Assembly: GCA_029261355.1 (NCBI GenBank)
Contig: JAJDBM010000058.1
Span: 186,001 to 250,000, forward strand
Direction of reading: 5' to 3'
DNA length: 64,000 nt
Source: Nitrospirales bacterium
GTDB taxonomy: Bacteria > Nitrospirota > Nitrospiria > Nitrospirales > UBA8639
Shown here: piece by piece, positions 52,749 through 62,206 of the stretch
How the letters are laid out: the number at the start of each line of letters is the position of its first letter
Position numbering within the stretch: position 1 is the first letter of the stretch
Program-made: the position numbers and the translations under genes
Notes under the pieces: model-generated
Database searches by the model: none
Told to the model about the DNA's origin: nothing
The model's input: the letters and a program-made list of their open reading frames with translations, nothing else

Positions 52749-53621
52749 ATGGAACCAGAAGATCGATTGCTTTTAGGCTATGTCCAGACTCATCCGCTTG
52801 AAGCAGCGCGACGGTTTGAATCTATGAAAGTCGATGAGTCGGCTGCCTTACTTGCAGCTTTACCATCCGCGGATGTCGCGTCAGTGCTTGAACACTGCCT
52901 ACCGGGGCCTGCCTCTAGGATTTTATCTCGACTATCGGTAACGATGGCGAGCAACATTATTACGGAGCTGTCGACCTCTTCAGCGATTGGTGTGCTTCGT
53001 CAGTTTGATGACGCACTTCGTATAGATTTGTTAGAACGATTGGAGAAAGCCATTGGGTCGAGTTTGAGACGGGCTATGCGATATCCTCCCCATACGGCCG
53101 CGAATGTAGCGGACCCGCGGGTATTATCACTACCACCAGATATTTCGGTGAAAGAAGCCTTAGCCTCCATTGCTCGTGATTTACGCAATACGACCTATTA
53201 TGTGTATGTCATTGACCGCGATACAAAGTTGGAAGGGCTCGTGACCTTAAAACAATTGATTGCAACCGATAAGGATCAAATCATTGGCTCCATAATGACC
53301 ACAAAGGTTGTGACTTTATCGGCAGAAGCGAGCATTGACGAAATACTTCAACATCCCCAGTGGGCACGGTTTCATACCTTGCCTGTGATTGATCGATGGG
53401 GTACGTTCTTAGGGGCGTTACGATATCGGACTCTTCGAGGCATAGAACAAGAACATGTGCTCAACCCAGATCCTGGTCCCTTGAGTCAGGCCTTAATTCA
53501 GCTCTGGGAAGTCTATTCCTTAGCTGGGATTGGCATCATGACTGATATGGTCAAACCCATGGATTCAGATCCTACAGTCAATGAGCGTATCGTCGCGACG
53601 GGTCGAAAGGAGACGCGCTGA
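52749..53621 (+). CDS. MgtE paralogue lacking the transporter domain
   Basis: A 290-residue soluble protein equal to the cytosolic half of an MgtE Mg2+ channel. Residues about 10-120 are an MgtE N-domain of short helical repeats (EAARRFESMKVDESAALLAALP). Residues about 125-245 carry a CBS pair, with MRYPPHTAANVADPRVLSLP and TPVIDRWGTFLGALRYRTLR-like ends (TLPVIDRWG seen). The final 45 residues are linker-like; no membrane part exists. In MgtE the N and CBS domains sense Mg2+ and gate the pore. The stop codon shares a base with the ATG of full mgtE, so equal synthesis is likely. It may form mixed dimers with MgtE or buffer its gating; this is inference. Confidence 0.85.
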   Translation: MEPEDRLLLGYVQTHPLEAARRFESMKVDESAALLAALPSADVASVLEHCLPGPASRILSRLSVTMASNIITELSTSSAIGVLRQFDDALRIDLLERLEKAIGSSLRRAMRYPPHTAANVADPRVLSLPPDISVKEALASIARDLRNTTYYVYVIDRDTKLEGLVTLKQLIATDKDQIIGSIMTTKVVTLSAEASIDEILQHPQWARFHTLPVIDRWGTFLGALRYRTLRGIEQEHVLNPDPGPLSQALIQLWEVYSLAGIGIMTDMVKPMDSDPTVNERIVATGRKETR

Positions 53622-54916
53622 TGTCACACCAGGTTATTCACGAAGCATTTTTTACGGATTATCATGAGGAAGCGGCCCAAATCCTCGAAACCTTTTCCAT
53701 TCCGGATATTTTGCGGTTACTTCAAGCGACGGGCGGGAAGAATGCTGCCAATCTTCTTTCTTGTTTGAGTCCTTCTCTTGCGGCAGAAATTATCACCGTG
53801 ATGCCCACGGATCTTCTCTCAAAAACACTCGCGGAATTGTCTCCTACGATTGCTGCTTCCTTATTGCATCGTGTGGATGAAGGCTTTCAGGAAGCCATTC
53901 TCCATCGAATTCCATCTAAAAACTCTAATGAAATTCGTGCACATATGGAATATCCTGCCGAAAGCGTTGGGAGTTTGATGGATCCGTCAGCCTTTGCCCT
54001 TCCTGAGGATTTCACCGTAGAAGATGCCATTGTCCAGATTCGAAACAAGGCGTCCAAAGATATTCATGACCTTTATGTGATAGATCGGAATCATACGCTT
54101 GTGGGAAAGTTGTCCCTGCGTGACCTTCTCTTGGTGGCTCCTGATGAGCGACTGCAATGCGTCATGCATCAAGATTTGCCAGCAATTCATCCGCTTGAAA
54201 ATCGTGAGCAAATCGTCGAACTCTTTAGTGAACGACATTTATTTACTATTCCTGTCGTTGACCTCGATGGTATTCTTCTCGGAGTCATTCGGAACGAAGA
54301 TATTGTGAAAGCGAGTCAGGAAGATGCCACGGCCGACCTGCAGACGATGGTGGGTGCGAGTAAAGATGAACGAGCCCTTTCTCCTGCATGGTTTTCTGTA
54401 AGAAAGCGATTGCCGTGGTTACAGATAAATTTATTGACGGCTTTTATGGCGGCGTTTGTGGTTGGTATGTTTGAGGAGACCATTGCGAGAGTGACGGCGT
54501 TGGCCGTGTTGTTGCCGGTAGTCGCTGGGCAGTCAGGTAATACCGGAGCGCAATCGTTGGCTGTGGTGATGCGTGGATTAGCGTTACGTGATATTCGTCC
54601 CTCACAGTGGTTGAAAGTGAGTGGCAAGGAAGTGTATGTCTCATTTTTAAATAGTCTCGCCATTGCTTTTATGGCTTGTCTTGCCGTTGCACTCTGGAGT
54701 CATTCGGTTGGCCTTACTCTTGTGATTGGCATCTCAATGATTGTTTCAATGGTGATTGCTGGTTTGTCTGGAGCGATCATTCCTTTAACTTTAAAAGCCT
54801 TAAAACAAGACCCAGCGCAATCTTCCTCAATAGTCCTCACGACAATTACCGATGTGGTGGGGTTCTTTAGTTTTCTTGGACTCGCCACTATCTTTTCAAA
54901 GTTTCTTGAGTTTTAA
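53621..54916 (+). CDS. mgtE: magnesium transporter MgtE
   Basis: A 431-residue MgtE. The N-domain (about 5-115), a CBS pair (about 120-235, with VGSLMDPSAFALPEDFTVEDA and FTIPVVDLDGILLGVIRNEDI split), a connecting helix (SVRKRLPWLQINLL) and five membrane helices (about 268-430). Pore signatures are present: LPVVAGQSGNTGAQSLAVVMRGLALRDI, read in two parts, and TTITDVVGFFSFLGLA with the conserved pore Asp. It imports Mg2+ (possibly other divalents) and closes when cytosolic Mg2+ is high. It is the third gene of the MscS-like/half-MgtE/MgtE operon. Confidence 0.93.
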   Translation: MSHQVIHEAFFTDYHEEAAQILETFSIPDILRLLQATGGKNAANLLSCLSPSLAAEIITVMPTDLLSKTLAELSPTIAASLLHRVDEGFQEAILHRIPSKNSNEIRAHMEYPAESVGSLMDPSAFALPEDFTVEDAIVQIRNKASKDIHDLYVIDRNHTLVGKLSLRDLLLVAPDERLQCVMHQDLPAIHPLENREQIVELFSERHLFTIPVVDLDGILLGVIRNEDIVKASQEDATADLQTMVGASKDERALSPAWFSVRKRLPWLQINLLTAFMAAFVVGMFEETIARVTALAVLLPVVAGQSGNTGAQSLAVVMRGLALRDIRPSQWLKVSGKEVYVSFLNSLAIAFMACLAVALWSHSVGLTLVIGISMIVSMVIAGLSGAIIPLTLKALKQDPAQSSSIVLTTITDVVGFFSFLGLATIFSKFLEF

Positions 54917-55079
54917 ATTCGTATTTCCAAATATTCAGATTTCTCAATGATGGTGTTTGCCTCATTTCTGGGAATTCGTGTGTTCTCACACAATAGAGTT
55001 TGCTTCCATTGCATATTGCCTTGATATACAAGGTCAGCTACTATCTTTGTCTTCATCGTCTTTCATCTAAGGAGGTAGT

Positions 55080-55847
55080 ATGAGTAAAGCCACTGAGACG
55101 CAGACGAAAAAAGAAGTACCTTTAGACCGTGATATTGTACGCTTCCGAGATCAGTTGTCCGTCCTCAAAGGTTATTTGAGAACTGAACCGGATTCTGAGG
55201 TGTTACTTGAGTTTGATGCAAAATGTGTCGACCTCATCGGTGAAGTCTTAGGGAGTTCGTCTCCAATGATTGAAGCCTATGAATATGCTACGGTGGGGGA
55301 AGCCGCTGGACTCATGAATTGGCCTGACGAAGCCCCGGAGGGTATGACTCATGAATCGGAACGAGAAAATCTACGACAACGGTTACGAGTTTTAGAAACC
55401 TGTGTTGCCGACCTAGAAACTCGACGAGCAGCAGCCACTCAGGGTGCTCGTCGAAAAAAAATCTCTGGTCCTCGAGTATCAGAGTATATGTCACCGACGG
55501 TTCGTTCAATTTCTGCGGATGCGACTCTTAAAGAGGCAGGGCAATCGTTTAATAATTTAAAAATTGGCTCGTTATTAGTTCAGAGTGGTGATGAATATGT
55601 TGGGTACATTACTGAAACCGAGCTGACGAGAGAAGTGGTCGGAGGAGAGCTGGATGCCTCGACGACCACGGTGAAAACCTGCATGCGGGAACCTCTGATC
55701 ACGATTGAAAGCAGTGATGGGATCGTGGAGGTCGTGAGGTTGATGAAAGAGAAGGCCACCCGACATGTAGCTGTCACAGAAAATGCACAAATTATTGGTG
55801 TGGTGTCAGTCTCAGATGTGCTGCGGTATTATTCAGGTGTCAGTTAA
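55080..55847 (+). CDS. CBS-pair protein with helical N-terminal domain
   Basis: A 255-residue cytoplasmic protein. Residues 1-130 are helical, including a likely coiled coil (ESERENLRQRLRVLETCVADLETRR, about 97-121). Residues 137-255 form a CBS pair: VSEYMSPTVRSISADATLKEA, GYITETELTREVV, TCMREPLITIES and VVSVSDVLRYYSG. CBS pairs bind adenine nucleotides and sense energy state. The ATG follows a perfect aaggaggt site, suggesting high expression. It is 163 bases behind mgtE on the same strand and convergent with the symporter gene. The effector is unknown. Confidence 0.88.
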   Translation: MSKATETQTKKEVPLDRDIVRFRDQLSVLKGYLRTEPDSEVLLEFDAKCVDLIGEVLGSSSPMIEAYEYATVGEAAGLMNWPDEAPEGMTHESERENLRQRLRVLETCVADLETRRAAATQGARRKKISGPRVSEYMSPTVRSISADATLKEAGQSFNNLKIGSLLVQSGDEYVGYITETELTREVVGGELDASTTTVKTCMREPLITIESSDGIVEVVRLMKEKATRHVAVTENAQIIGVVSVSDVLRYYSGVS

Positions 55848-55879
55848 CAGTCATATTTTTTGACGGCGATGGTGACCCG

Positions 55880-57811
55880 TTACGGGTGATCGGTATTCGA
55901 ATGTTCTCTGTCTGTTTTTTGAAACGCCAGATAGGACCAGACGGGAACCAATCCGAATCCTGTCAGTAACAAACAGGGTATCCAACTCGTAGGCCAAGGA
56001 ACCCAAGTAGGGCTGGGACTCTGCACAAGAAATGAGCCAAGTCCTATTAGAATACAATAGAGTGAGAAGGCTGTGATCAGGGTAGTCAAAAGACTGCTCC
56101 TCAGTGTGGCTAGTGATGTACTTGGCAGTCGATTGCACTGCTCAGCAACCGGCCCCCAAAAACCAGGAGGGAGGGTTCGGCGATAAAATTCCTCTAAGTG
56201 CTGTGGACATTCTGGTTTTGTGAGAAGCGAGATGAGGATACCTACAGCTGTGGATGCCACAGCCATAATCAGGAGTCGTACGGCTTCTTCTGTTTCACTA
56301 GGTTGCAAAAGTAGTATCGGGGCAAGCACGAGGGATGTCGCAATACTGGCCAGCTCACCCCATGCGTTCAGGCGCCACCAAATCCATCGTAGAATGAGTA
56401 TTGTCCCAATCCCTGATCCTAGCAAGAGGCTAATATTCCACGCCATTTGAATCGATGAGAGAAAGGGCATAATGAAGAGGGTCATGAGCAAAATCAGTAT
56501 ATTTGAGCCGCGTGCGATCCATACCAACGAACGGTCTGACGGAACACGTTTGAGCCATTGTTGGCAAATAAAGCGCTTATAGATGTCATTGGTCCAGTAG
56601 GATGCTCCCCAATTCAAGTGTGTATCGATGGTTGATGCTAATGCGGCTAGCATGCCAACGAGCATGAATCCTCGAAGCCCGCTCGGCAAGAATTCGGCCA
56701 TGCCTCGTACAAACGTACCCTCTCTTTCAGCGGCATAGCTAGCATTGATGGTTCCAAGTTCTGGTGGAAAGAGAAGTAACAGCCCTAATCCTAAGGGAAT
56801 CAAAATTAAGCTCCTGATCACGACTTGGGCAACCGTAAAGATGACAGCCGCTTGCTTGGCATCATGGTTACTGCGACATGCCATTGACCTCTGTGCTAAA
56901 TATCCCGTGCCGTCAGCATTCATTTGAAAAAGCCATTGAAATCCGTACGCAAGCAGAAGGGTAAATGACGCATATTTGGCATCTGACGGCGTGAATGCAA
57001 CGAGTTGGGTAAAGGTCAGATTTGCGGGGCCAACTGGTTGGTACATGTCGGTGAGTTGTTGGTGAAGGCCATCAAGTCCTCCGACGTGCTGAATTACGTA
57101 CCAGGCAAATATTCCACTGGCGATAATTGCAATGCCAAACTGTACGATGTCTGTGGCGACCACGCTTCGCAAACCACCAGTGGTTGAATACAGCAATGTG
57201 ACGAAGACAATCGCGCCAATAGAGAGAAGATTATTTGTCGATAGAATCCAGGTGGTTTGATCTGATATCGCAGTCAACGTAAATGAGATCTGTGCCCACT
57301 GAACCATGTTGAGGATTGGATGGTAGAGGTCGGGGGGAAGCCAGTCATTCCATTTCAGAAAAGGTTCGGCCAATCGTGTTGCCGCCAAAAGCACCATGGC
57401 GAGTATGGTACAATTGACGATGGTTCCAAAGTAAATGGCCTTGATCCCACGCAAAAATGCGGCTGCTGGGCCGCTATAGCGAAGCTCGGTCAGTTCCGCA
57501 TCGGTGAGAACTCCTGCCCGACGCCAACTTGAGGCAAGGAGAAAGCCCATTAGCAAAAAAGCTAGGGCATAGATCCAGAGCCGCCAAAGTGCAAAGATGC
57601 CTGAGGTGGCAATGAGCCCGGTGACGAGTAAGGGCGTGTCTGCTGCAAATTGGGTGGCGGCCATGCTGATGCCGGCTTGCCAGCCTTTGAGTGATCGGCC
57701 TGCCAAGAAGTATTCATCAAGGTTTTGCGAAGAGATGGATCGTGAGCGAAAGCCACTGAATAGAGCATACGCGATAAATGACAGGACAATGAATAGATCA
57801 AGAGAGCTCAT
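55880..57811 (-). CDS. sodium:solute symporter (SSS family)
   Basis: A 643-residue membrane protein with about 13 helices. The N-terminus (DLFIVLSFIAYALFSGFRSR, SQNLDEYFLAGRSLKGWQAGISMAATQFAADTP in two parts) carries the SSS hallmark YFLAGRS. TGGLRSVVATDIVQFGI near residue 230 is the conserved mid-protein motif. The last 120 residues are longer than in the shortest SSS members. The family co-transports sugars, amino acids, vitamins or organic acids with Na+; the substrate cannot be told. The ATG at 57811 is used; a TTG ten codons earlier is possible; neither has a clear ribosome site. It is divergent from the cytochrome-bd-like gene. Confidence 0.85.
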   Translation of the reverse strand: MSSLDLFIVLSFIAYALFSGFRSRSISSQNLDEYFLAGRSLKGWQAGISMAATQFAADTPLLVTGLIATSGIFALWRLWIYALAFLLMGFLLASSWRRAGVLTDAELTELRYSGPAAAFLRGIKAIYFGTIVNCTILAMVLLAATRLAEPFLKWNDWLPPDLYHPILNMVQWAQISFTLTAISDQTTWILSTNNLLSIGAIVFVTLLYSTTGGLRSVVATDIVQFGIAIIASGIFAWYVIQHVGGLDGLHQQLTDMYQPVGPANLTFTQLVAFTPSDAKYASFTLLLAYGFQWLFQMNADGTGYLAQRSMACRSNHDAKQAAVIFTVAQVVIRSLILIPLGLGLLLLFPPELGTINASYAAEREGTFVRGMAEFLPSGLRGFMLVGMLAALASTIDTHLNWGASYWTNDIYKRFICQQWLKRVPSDRSLVWIARGSNILILLMTLFIMPFLSSIQMAWNISLLLGSGIGTILILRWIWWRLNAWGELASIATSLVLAPILLLQPSETEEAVRLLIMAVASTAVGILISLLTKPECPQHLEEFYRRTLPPGFWGPVAEQCNRLPSTSLATLRSSLLTTLITAFSLYCILIGLGSFLVQSPSPTWVPWPTSWIPCLLLTGFGLVPVWSYLAFQKTDREHSNTDHP

Positions 57812-57988
57812 AGGGCGATGAACGGATCGTGAGTTATTCAAATGCTAGTAAAATCGCCAAGACTAAATGTTATCGCACGTATCAGGAGGATTTGCACAGA
57901 ACCAGAATGGTATGGGAAAAGTTTCTATTGATCAATTTCCTACATGATGATTTTACAATAGCTGAAAAAGTGAGGGTGTAAGCAACCG

Positions 57989-59059
57989 GTGGATACATTT
58001 CTGCAAATTTTATTAGTGACCAGTTTTCTCATCCATGGAGTGTTGAAGAATCTTGTCATTGGCGGAATTCCAATTTTGATGCTGACGTATTATCGAGGAC
58101 GCCATGGTGATGTAAATGATTATTATCGTTTACTGGCTAGAGGAATGAGTCGATTAGCGCCTGTGACCCTGAGTCTTGCCATCGTGTTCGGTCTTGTGAC
58201 ATGGGGATTGGTGTCACTGCAATACGAGTGGACCTTCACTACATGGCTTGGCTCCTCCGTCGGAGGATGGATGATGCTTGTCGTTCTTCTTCTCCTTGGG
58301 GTTTGGGGTGTCGTCACCATGAAACGTAACGGTCAAAGAGAGACCGAAGTGTCTTTGGGCATCGGAATTCTCGTGACCAGTTGTATAATCATGATTGCTG
58401 GGATGTTTGTGACTTCGCATATTGACCTGTTGACGCAGTCCACTTCTACCGAAACGATATCTGTTGGGGGTTATAATGATCGCTCAACCTTCTGGCCACG
58501 ATTTCTTCATGTCATCTTTAGCGGTATTGCGATTACCGGCATGGCGCTCACGCTTTTGGGTAGTCTGCGGCCGCAATGTCATGAAGATCGAGTCGTCGAT
58601 CCAGCTCCCTATGATATTCGATTAGTTCGGTATGGCGTGGGGTGGGTGCTGGGAGGGACTGTGCCGCAAGTCGTCGTAGGTCCTTGGTTCATGTTGGCGT
58701 TACCATCGGATGTGCGGTTTTATTTAGTTGATGGTACTAGTGTGGCCTCGTTGATCTTTTTTATGAGCTTAACGTTCACTCTCCTTTCGTTAGTCTTGCT
58801 CAATTCCTCACTCTTGGTACCTCAAAAAATTGGGTTGGTGTGGGGTGGGGTGGGGAGTCTAGTCTTGACAGTCGTGTTCATGGTTTTGGTACGAGAAGAA
58901 GTGCGGAAAGTATGGATGATAGGACAGGGACAGAGCATCGGAGTTGGTGAACTCTCATGGATTGTAGTCCTGAGTGTTGTCGGGATTACGTTGGGAGGGT
59001 TGTTTGTCGGTGGTCGATATGTCACATTATTGCAGAATCAGAGAGCGGTAGGTTCATAA
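57989..59059 (+). CDS. polytopic membrane protein, possibly related to cytochrome bd subunit I
   Basis: A 356-residue membrane protein with about nine hydrophobic segments. Residues 10-35 (VTSFLIHGVLKNLVIGGIPI) with His16, and a second membrane His in WPRFLHVIFSGIAITGMAL (about residues 169-187), resemble heme-ligand positions in the short cytochrome bd-like membrane proteins known from several phyla. No classical quinone-binding Q-loop of cytochrome bd is seen and no subunit II gene follows. So it could be a heme-b membrane electron carrier or an unrelated protein. It starts at GTG. It lies alone between the symporter and metF. Confidence 0.55.
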   Translation: MDTFLQILLVTSFLIHGVLKNLVIGGIPILMLTYYRGRHGDVNDYYRLLARGMSRLAPVTLSLAIVFGLVTWGLVSLQYEWTFTTWLGSSVGGWMMLVVLLLLGVWGVVTMKRNGQRETEVSLGIGILVTSCIIMIAGMFVTSHIDLLTQSTSTETISVGGYNDRSTFWPRFLHVIFSGIAITGMALTLLGSLRPQCHEDRVVDPAPYDIRLVRYGVGWVLGGTVPQVVVGPWFMLALPSDVRFYLVDGTSVASLIFFMSLTFTLLSLVLLNSSLLVPQKIGLVWGGVGSLVLTVVFMVLVREEVRKVWMIGQGQSIGVGELSWIVVLSVVGITLGGLFVGGRYVTLLQNQRAVGS

Positions 59060-59119
59060 ATCATCGGTTATGCCGAAAAGAATTGAAAAGAAACGTCGTT
59101 TTCTATTGAAGGATTATTG

Positions 59120-60022
59120 ATGCATATTTCAGATGTTTTTACACAACAGAATCCAGCTATTAGTTTTGAGTTTTTCCCACCTAAGACAGAGGCCGCCTCG
59201 GAAGAACTCTTTCGAACGATTTCCATGCTCATGCCGTTGCAGCCTGCTTATGTCAGTGTGACCTATGGCGCTGGAGGTACGACCCGTGAACGAACCCATG
59301 ACTTAGTGGTCAAACTTCGTAAAGAAACGGATCTCACAATTGTTTCTCATTTAACTTGTATCGGATCGAGTCAGGATGAAATCCGACAAGTTTTATCCAA
59401 GTATACTCTGAATGGCATTGACAACATCATGGCATTGCGGGGAGATCCTCCCAAAGGGGAAATTCATGCAGAGCCGCCTGCTGACGGGTTTGCGTACGCC
59501 TCAGATTTGGTAGTGTTTCTCAAAAAACAATTTCCGCAGATGGGAGTGGGCGTGGCCGGATTTCCCGAAGGTCATCCTGGGACACCAAACCGATTAGCCG
59601 AAATCGATCACTTAAAGAAAAAGATTGATGCGGGTGCTGACTATATTTGTACCCAGCTTTTTTTTGATAATCGTGATTTCTATGATTATTGTGAACGTTG
59701 TGATATGGCAGGAATTAAGGTGCCGATCATCGCAGGGATTATGCCGATCACTTCTCGGAAAGGAATGGCTCGTATGTCGGAGCTTGCATTGGGGGCACGA
59801 TTTCCAGCGAAATTACTTCGAGCGATGGAACGGGCAGAAACTGATCAGCAAGCCGAACATGTTGGGATACATTGGGCGACAGAGCAAGTCCATGATCTCA
59901 TTGATAACAAAGTCCGAGGCATTCATTTCTATACCTTGAATAAATCCAAGGCGACCTTACGAATTTTCCAATCTTTAGGTATCCGTAGCTCCGATTGCTT
60001 CCAACAACATTTTCCTTACTAG
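59120..60022 (+). CDS. metF: 5,10-methylenetetrahydrofolate reductase
   Basis: A 300-residue MetF, reducing methylene-THF to methyl-THF for methionine synthesis, FAD-dependent. Seen: ISFEFFPPKTEAASEELF (about 15-32, catalytic Glu), YVSVTYGAGGTTRERT, LTCIGSSQDEI, NIMALRGDPPKG and VGVAGFPEGHPGTP, then QLFFDNRDFYDYCERC and the C-terminal GIHFYTLNKSKAT. Length is normal. The ATG at 59120 has an aagga site; a TTG directly before is ignored. A hairpin overlaps the stop codon. No methionine synthase is near and I see no SAM riboswitch upstream. Confidence 0.95.
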   Translation: MHISDVFTQQNPAISFEFFPPKTEAASEELFRTISMLMPLQPAYVSVTYGAGGTTRERTHDLVVKLRKETDLTIVSHLTCIGSSQDEIRQVLSKYTLNGIDNIMALRGDPPKGEIHAEPPADGFAYASDLVVFLKKQFPQMGVGVAGFPEGHPGTPNRLAEIDHLKKKIDAGADYICTQLFFDNRDFYDYCERCDMAGIKVPIIAGIMPITSRKGMARMSELALGARFPAKLLRAMERAETDQQAEHVGIHWATEQVHDLIDNKVRGIHFYTLNKSKATLRIFQSLGIRSSDCFQQHFPY

Positions 60023-60044
60023 GACACGTATAATCAACGTGTCC
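60022..60044 (+). terminator. hairpin at the end of metF
   Basis: Perfect eight-base arms (ggacacgt and acgtgtcc) around a seven-base loop, starting at the last base of the stop codon. It is followed by G-rich, not T-rich, sequence, so termination strength is uncertain. Confidence 0.5.
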
Positions 60045-60532
60045 AGGGGGAGAAGGTATTTCCCTGAACAAACGGTCCTATCAAGTCCTGAACAGACCTG
60101 GCCGTCCCGTGTCCTAGCCTACCACGACTTTTCCTGTCCGCTCCTGTCAAAAAGCTGTACTGTTATTCAAAGACCTCACTAATCGTACTTACCTTAATTA
60201 CGCCACTTCAATTCCTTATTTTATTGAGCGCCTCGTTACTAGATGAGCTAGGGTTTACCCTCCCCCTCTTTCGAGGAATAGTTCTGTGTTCCTGTCACCT
60301 GCGATCATAATTTACTGACGCAGCGTCGCTATGTAGCGAATAATCTATACCCCGATGCTCAGGGGTAATTCTGTGGTCCAATTATCCCGAATAGTTTCAG
60401 TCCTTTGCGGTGGAGTCTTTTTTAGCACAGGCGACAGAATTCTATTGTCAGTAAGTGATGCTCTCTTATGAGCAACCACAATAGTTGGAATGGCTCACAT
60501 ATGATACGAATTCATGACATCAGGATTTATCC
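60045..60532. other. gap between metF and a hypothetical gene
   Basis: About 490 bases with no plausible gene. It contains gaggaatagttctgtgt (near 60276) shared with the gap before malQ, and a looser similar string at about 60362 (ggggtaattctgtggtcc). No RNA gene recognised. Confidence 0.35.
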
Positions 60533-61051
60533 GTGAAACGTGACATTCCTTCTCCAGAGTTGCACCTAGGGCTTACGTATGACGCGGATCATGACTCTAA
60601 GGCTTGGTTTTTGGCCATGCTTCCCAGGCCATGTATCCAACCTCTTGATGTCACGATTCATTTTGGTCTTGTAGGCATCGGTCATGTCCTCCTTCCGTTA
60701 TTTTTCTTGCGTATGTCCTGTGGCAAGGAGCGGCTTCTGTTGGAAACTTCACTGAATCCTTTTCATGCCGATCTTCAGGGACTGACGCTCCTACGTCGTC
60801 TGTGCACTCAGGCCTCTTATCAGCTCCAGTTCCGCGGTCCCACGATAAATACCGAAGACAATTTTAATTTACCCAACACCCATCATGCCCTGTATCGCCA
60901 GGCAGTGGAACTGCTTGAAGCTCACCCACCATGGACAGCAACACAGTTTGTTCAAGCCCAATATCATCTTACCCAATCATGGTCTACTCCAGAGGAACGC
61001 TATAAAAATTTACAATGTCCTCCTAGCCTTCCAAGTTCGTTCCACAGTTAG
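60533..61051 (+). CDS. hypothetical protein, 172 aa
   Basis: Unrecognised protein from a GTG start. No signal peptide; one moderately hydrophobic stretch (about residues 42-60, VTIHFGLVGIGHVLLPLFFL). The C-terminal half is polar and includes a helical LYRQAVELLEAHPPW segment and a low-complexity Pro/Ser end. It sits in otherwise gene-poor sequence between metF and the glycosyltransferase genes. Coding is supported by its length and the absence of a better frame; the ribosome site is weak (atccgtgaa context). Could be spurious. Confidence 0.45.
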   Translation: MKRDIPSPELHLGLTYDADHDSKAWFLAMLPRPCIQPLDVTIHFGLVGIGHVLLPLFFLRMSCGKERLLLETSLNPFHADLQGLTLLRRLCTQASYQLQFRGPTINTEDNFNLPNTHHALYRQAVELLEAHPPWTATQFVQAQYHLTQSWSTPEERYKNLQCPPSLPSSFHS

Positions 61052-62206
61052 CGTGGACGTCGTGTTATGTATTTTTTAGAATAGAGCAATTCCAATAAAA
61101 TCCAGGTTAACCATACGGACTTTCCACGCAGTATCACATGTTTGAAGGGTACGGAATTTAATTGAAGTGGCTATAAGTCCTCAAGTGGGTTATCTGAAAA
61201 AAACAGGGATTCTATTTTCGACGACGTGTTAGGCTCAGGATATTGCTCTGTTCAGAGAGGGAAGGGAGATAGTTTTCCCTACTCCTCAACATCGTCAATC
61301 AATTCCTACATGGTTGGAACTTGCGTGAGGGTCGTAGCGATCTGATCACGATCCATGTCAGTAGATGTATTCATAAAAAACTTAGTGGCAGACTGAGGTC
61401 CGGTGGACCTGTCGTTGTCATAGTCCTTCCATAAAACTTGGTAGTCACCAACGTTGTGGGCGCTGATGCTCATATGCCTGGATTGATGGTGATGCTTATC
61501 GTTTAGGTCTGGCCTGGCCTCGGAGACGAAAGACCAAGGAACCCTAGGCCTCCCTTAAAAATATTCTCTTCCACACGGCCATTTACGGCGGAGTTTACGA
61601 CTGATAATGGATATGATTCTGTTGTTGCTGTCGAAGCATTTCTCAAAGATGGGAGTTGTTTTGATATCAATAAATGAGTGCGCGTTCTTCAAAATCAAAA
61701 AGACTATTATACGCCACATCCTTTTCCAGAAGGATACGATGATGGTGCACGTTGTTTGAGAATATGCCTCCCTTCTGTTCATAAATTTACGTTCCCTAAG
61801 CTGCCCATGATGGGTCATTCTAGGCAAGGTGCAGGCCAGACTTTCAGAGAGTTTTCAGTAGTTTTTATTGATCCCCTTAACGAATCCCGCTTCGTTCGTA
61901 TGTTTCTTGGCACCATTTTCAGATTAAGTAATTTTCGACAAAGTCCGAATAAGAAACAATCTGCATGAAGATGCTGTATAAGCCCCTGCATATGCTCATG
62001 TTACCTTCCTGAGACCAATCTCTGAGGGAGCATATCGTCACAGTCTTTTTATTGTTGAAAATTCCTATTTAAAAAGAATTTAGGAATTTATTGGGAATGA
62101 CTATACCGCCAAAAAATATCAAAAACCGCAGGTGTTCCTTCAATAATCAACTACGATTATTGGTCTCTCTTAAATGTTAAACATGCCCTAGGAGTAGCCG
62201 TAGTCG
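61052..62206. other. 1.15-kb gap with scattered short frames
   Basis: No confident gene. A minus-strand frame open for about 80 codons (about 61309-61555; interior GDYQVLWKDYDNDRSTG) lacks a family and a good start, and frames at 61555-61827 (minus) and 61678-61968 (plus) overlap each other. The region may hold decayed genes at the edge of the glycosyltransferase cluster. Confidence 0.35.
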
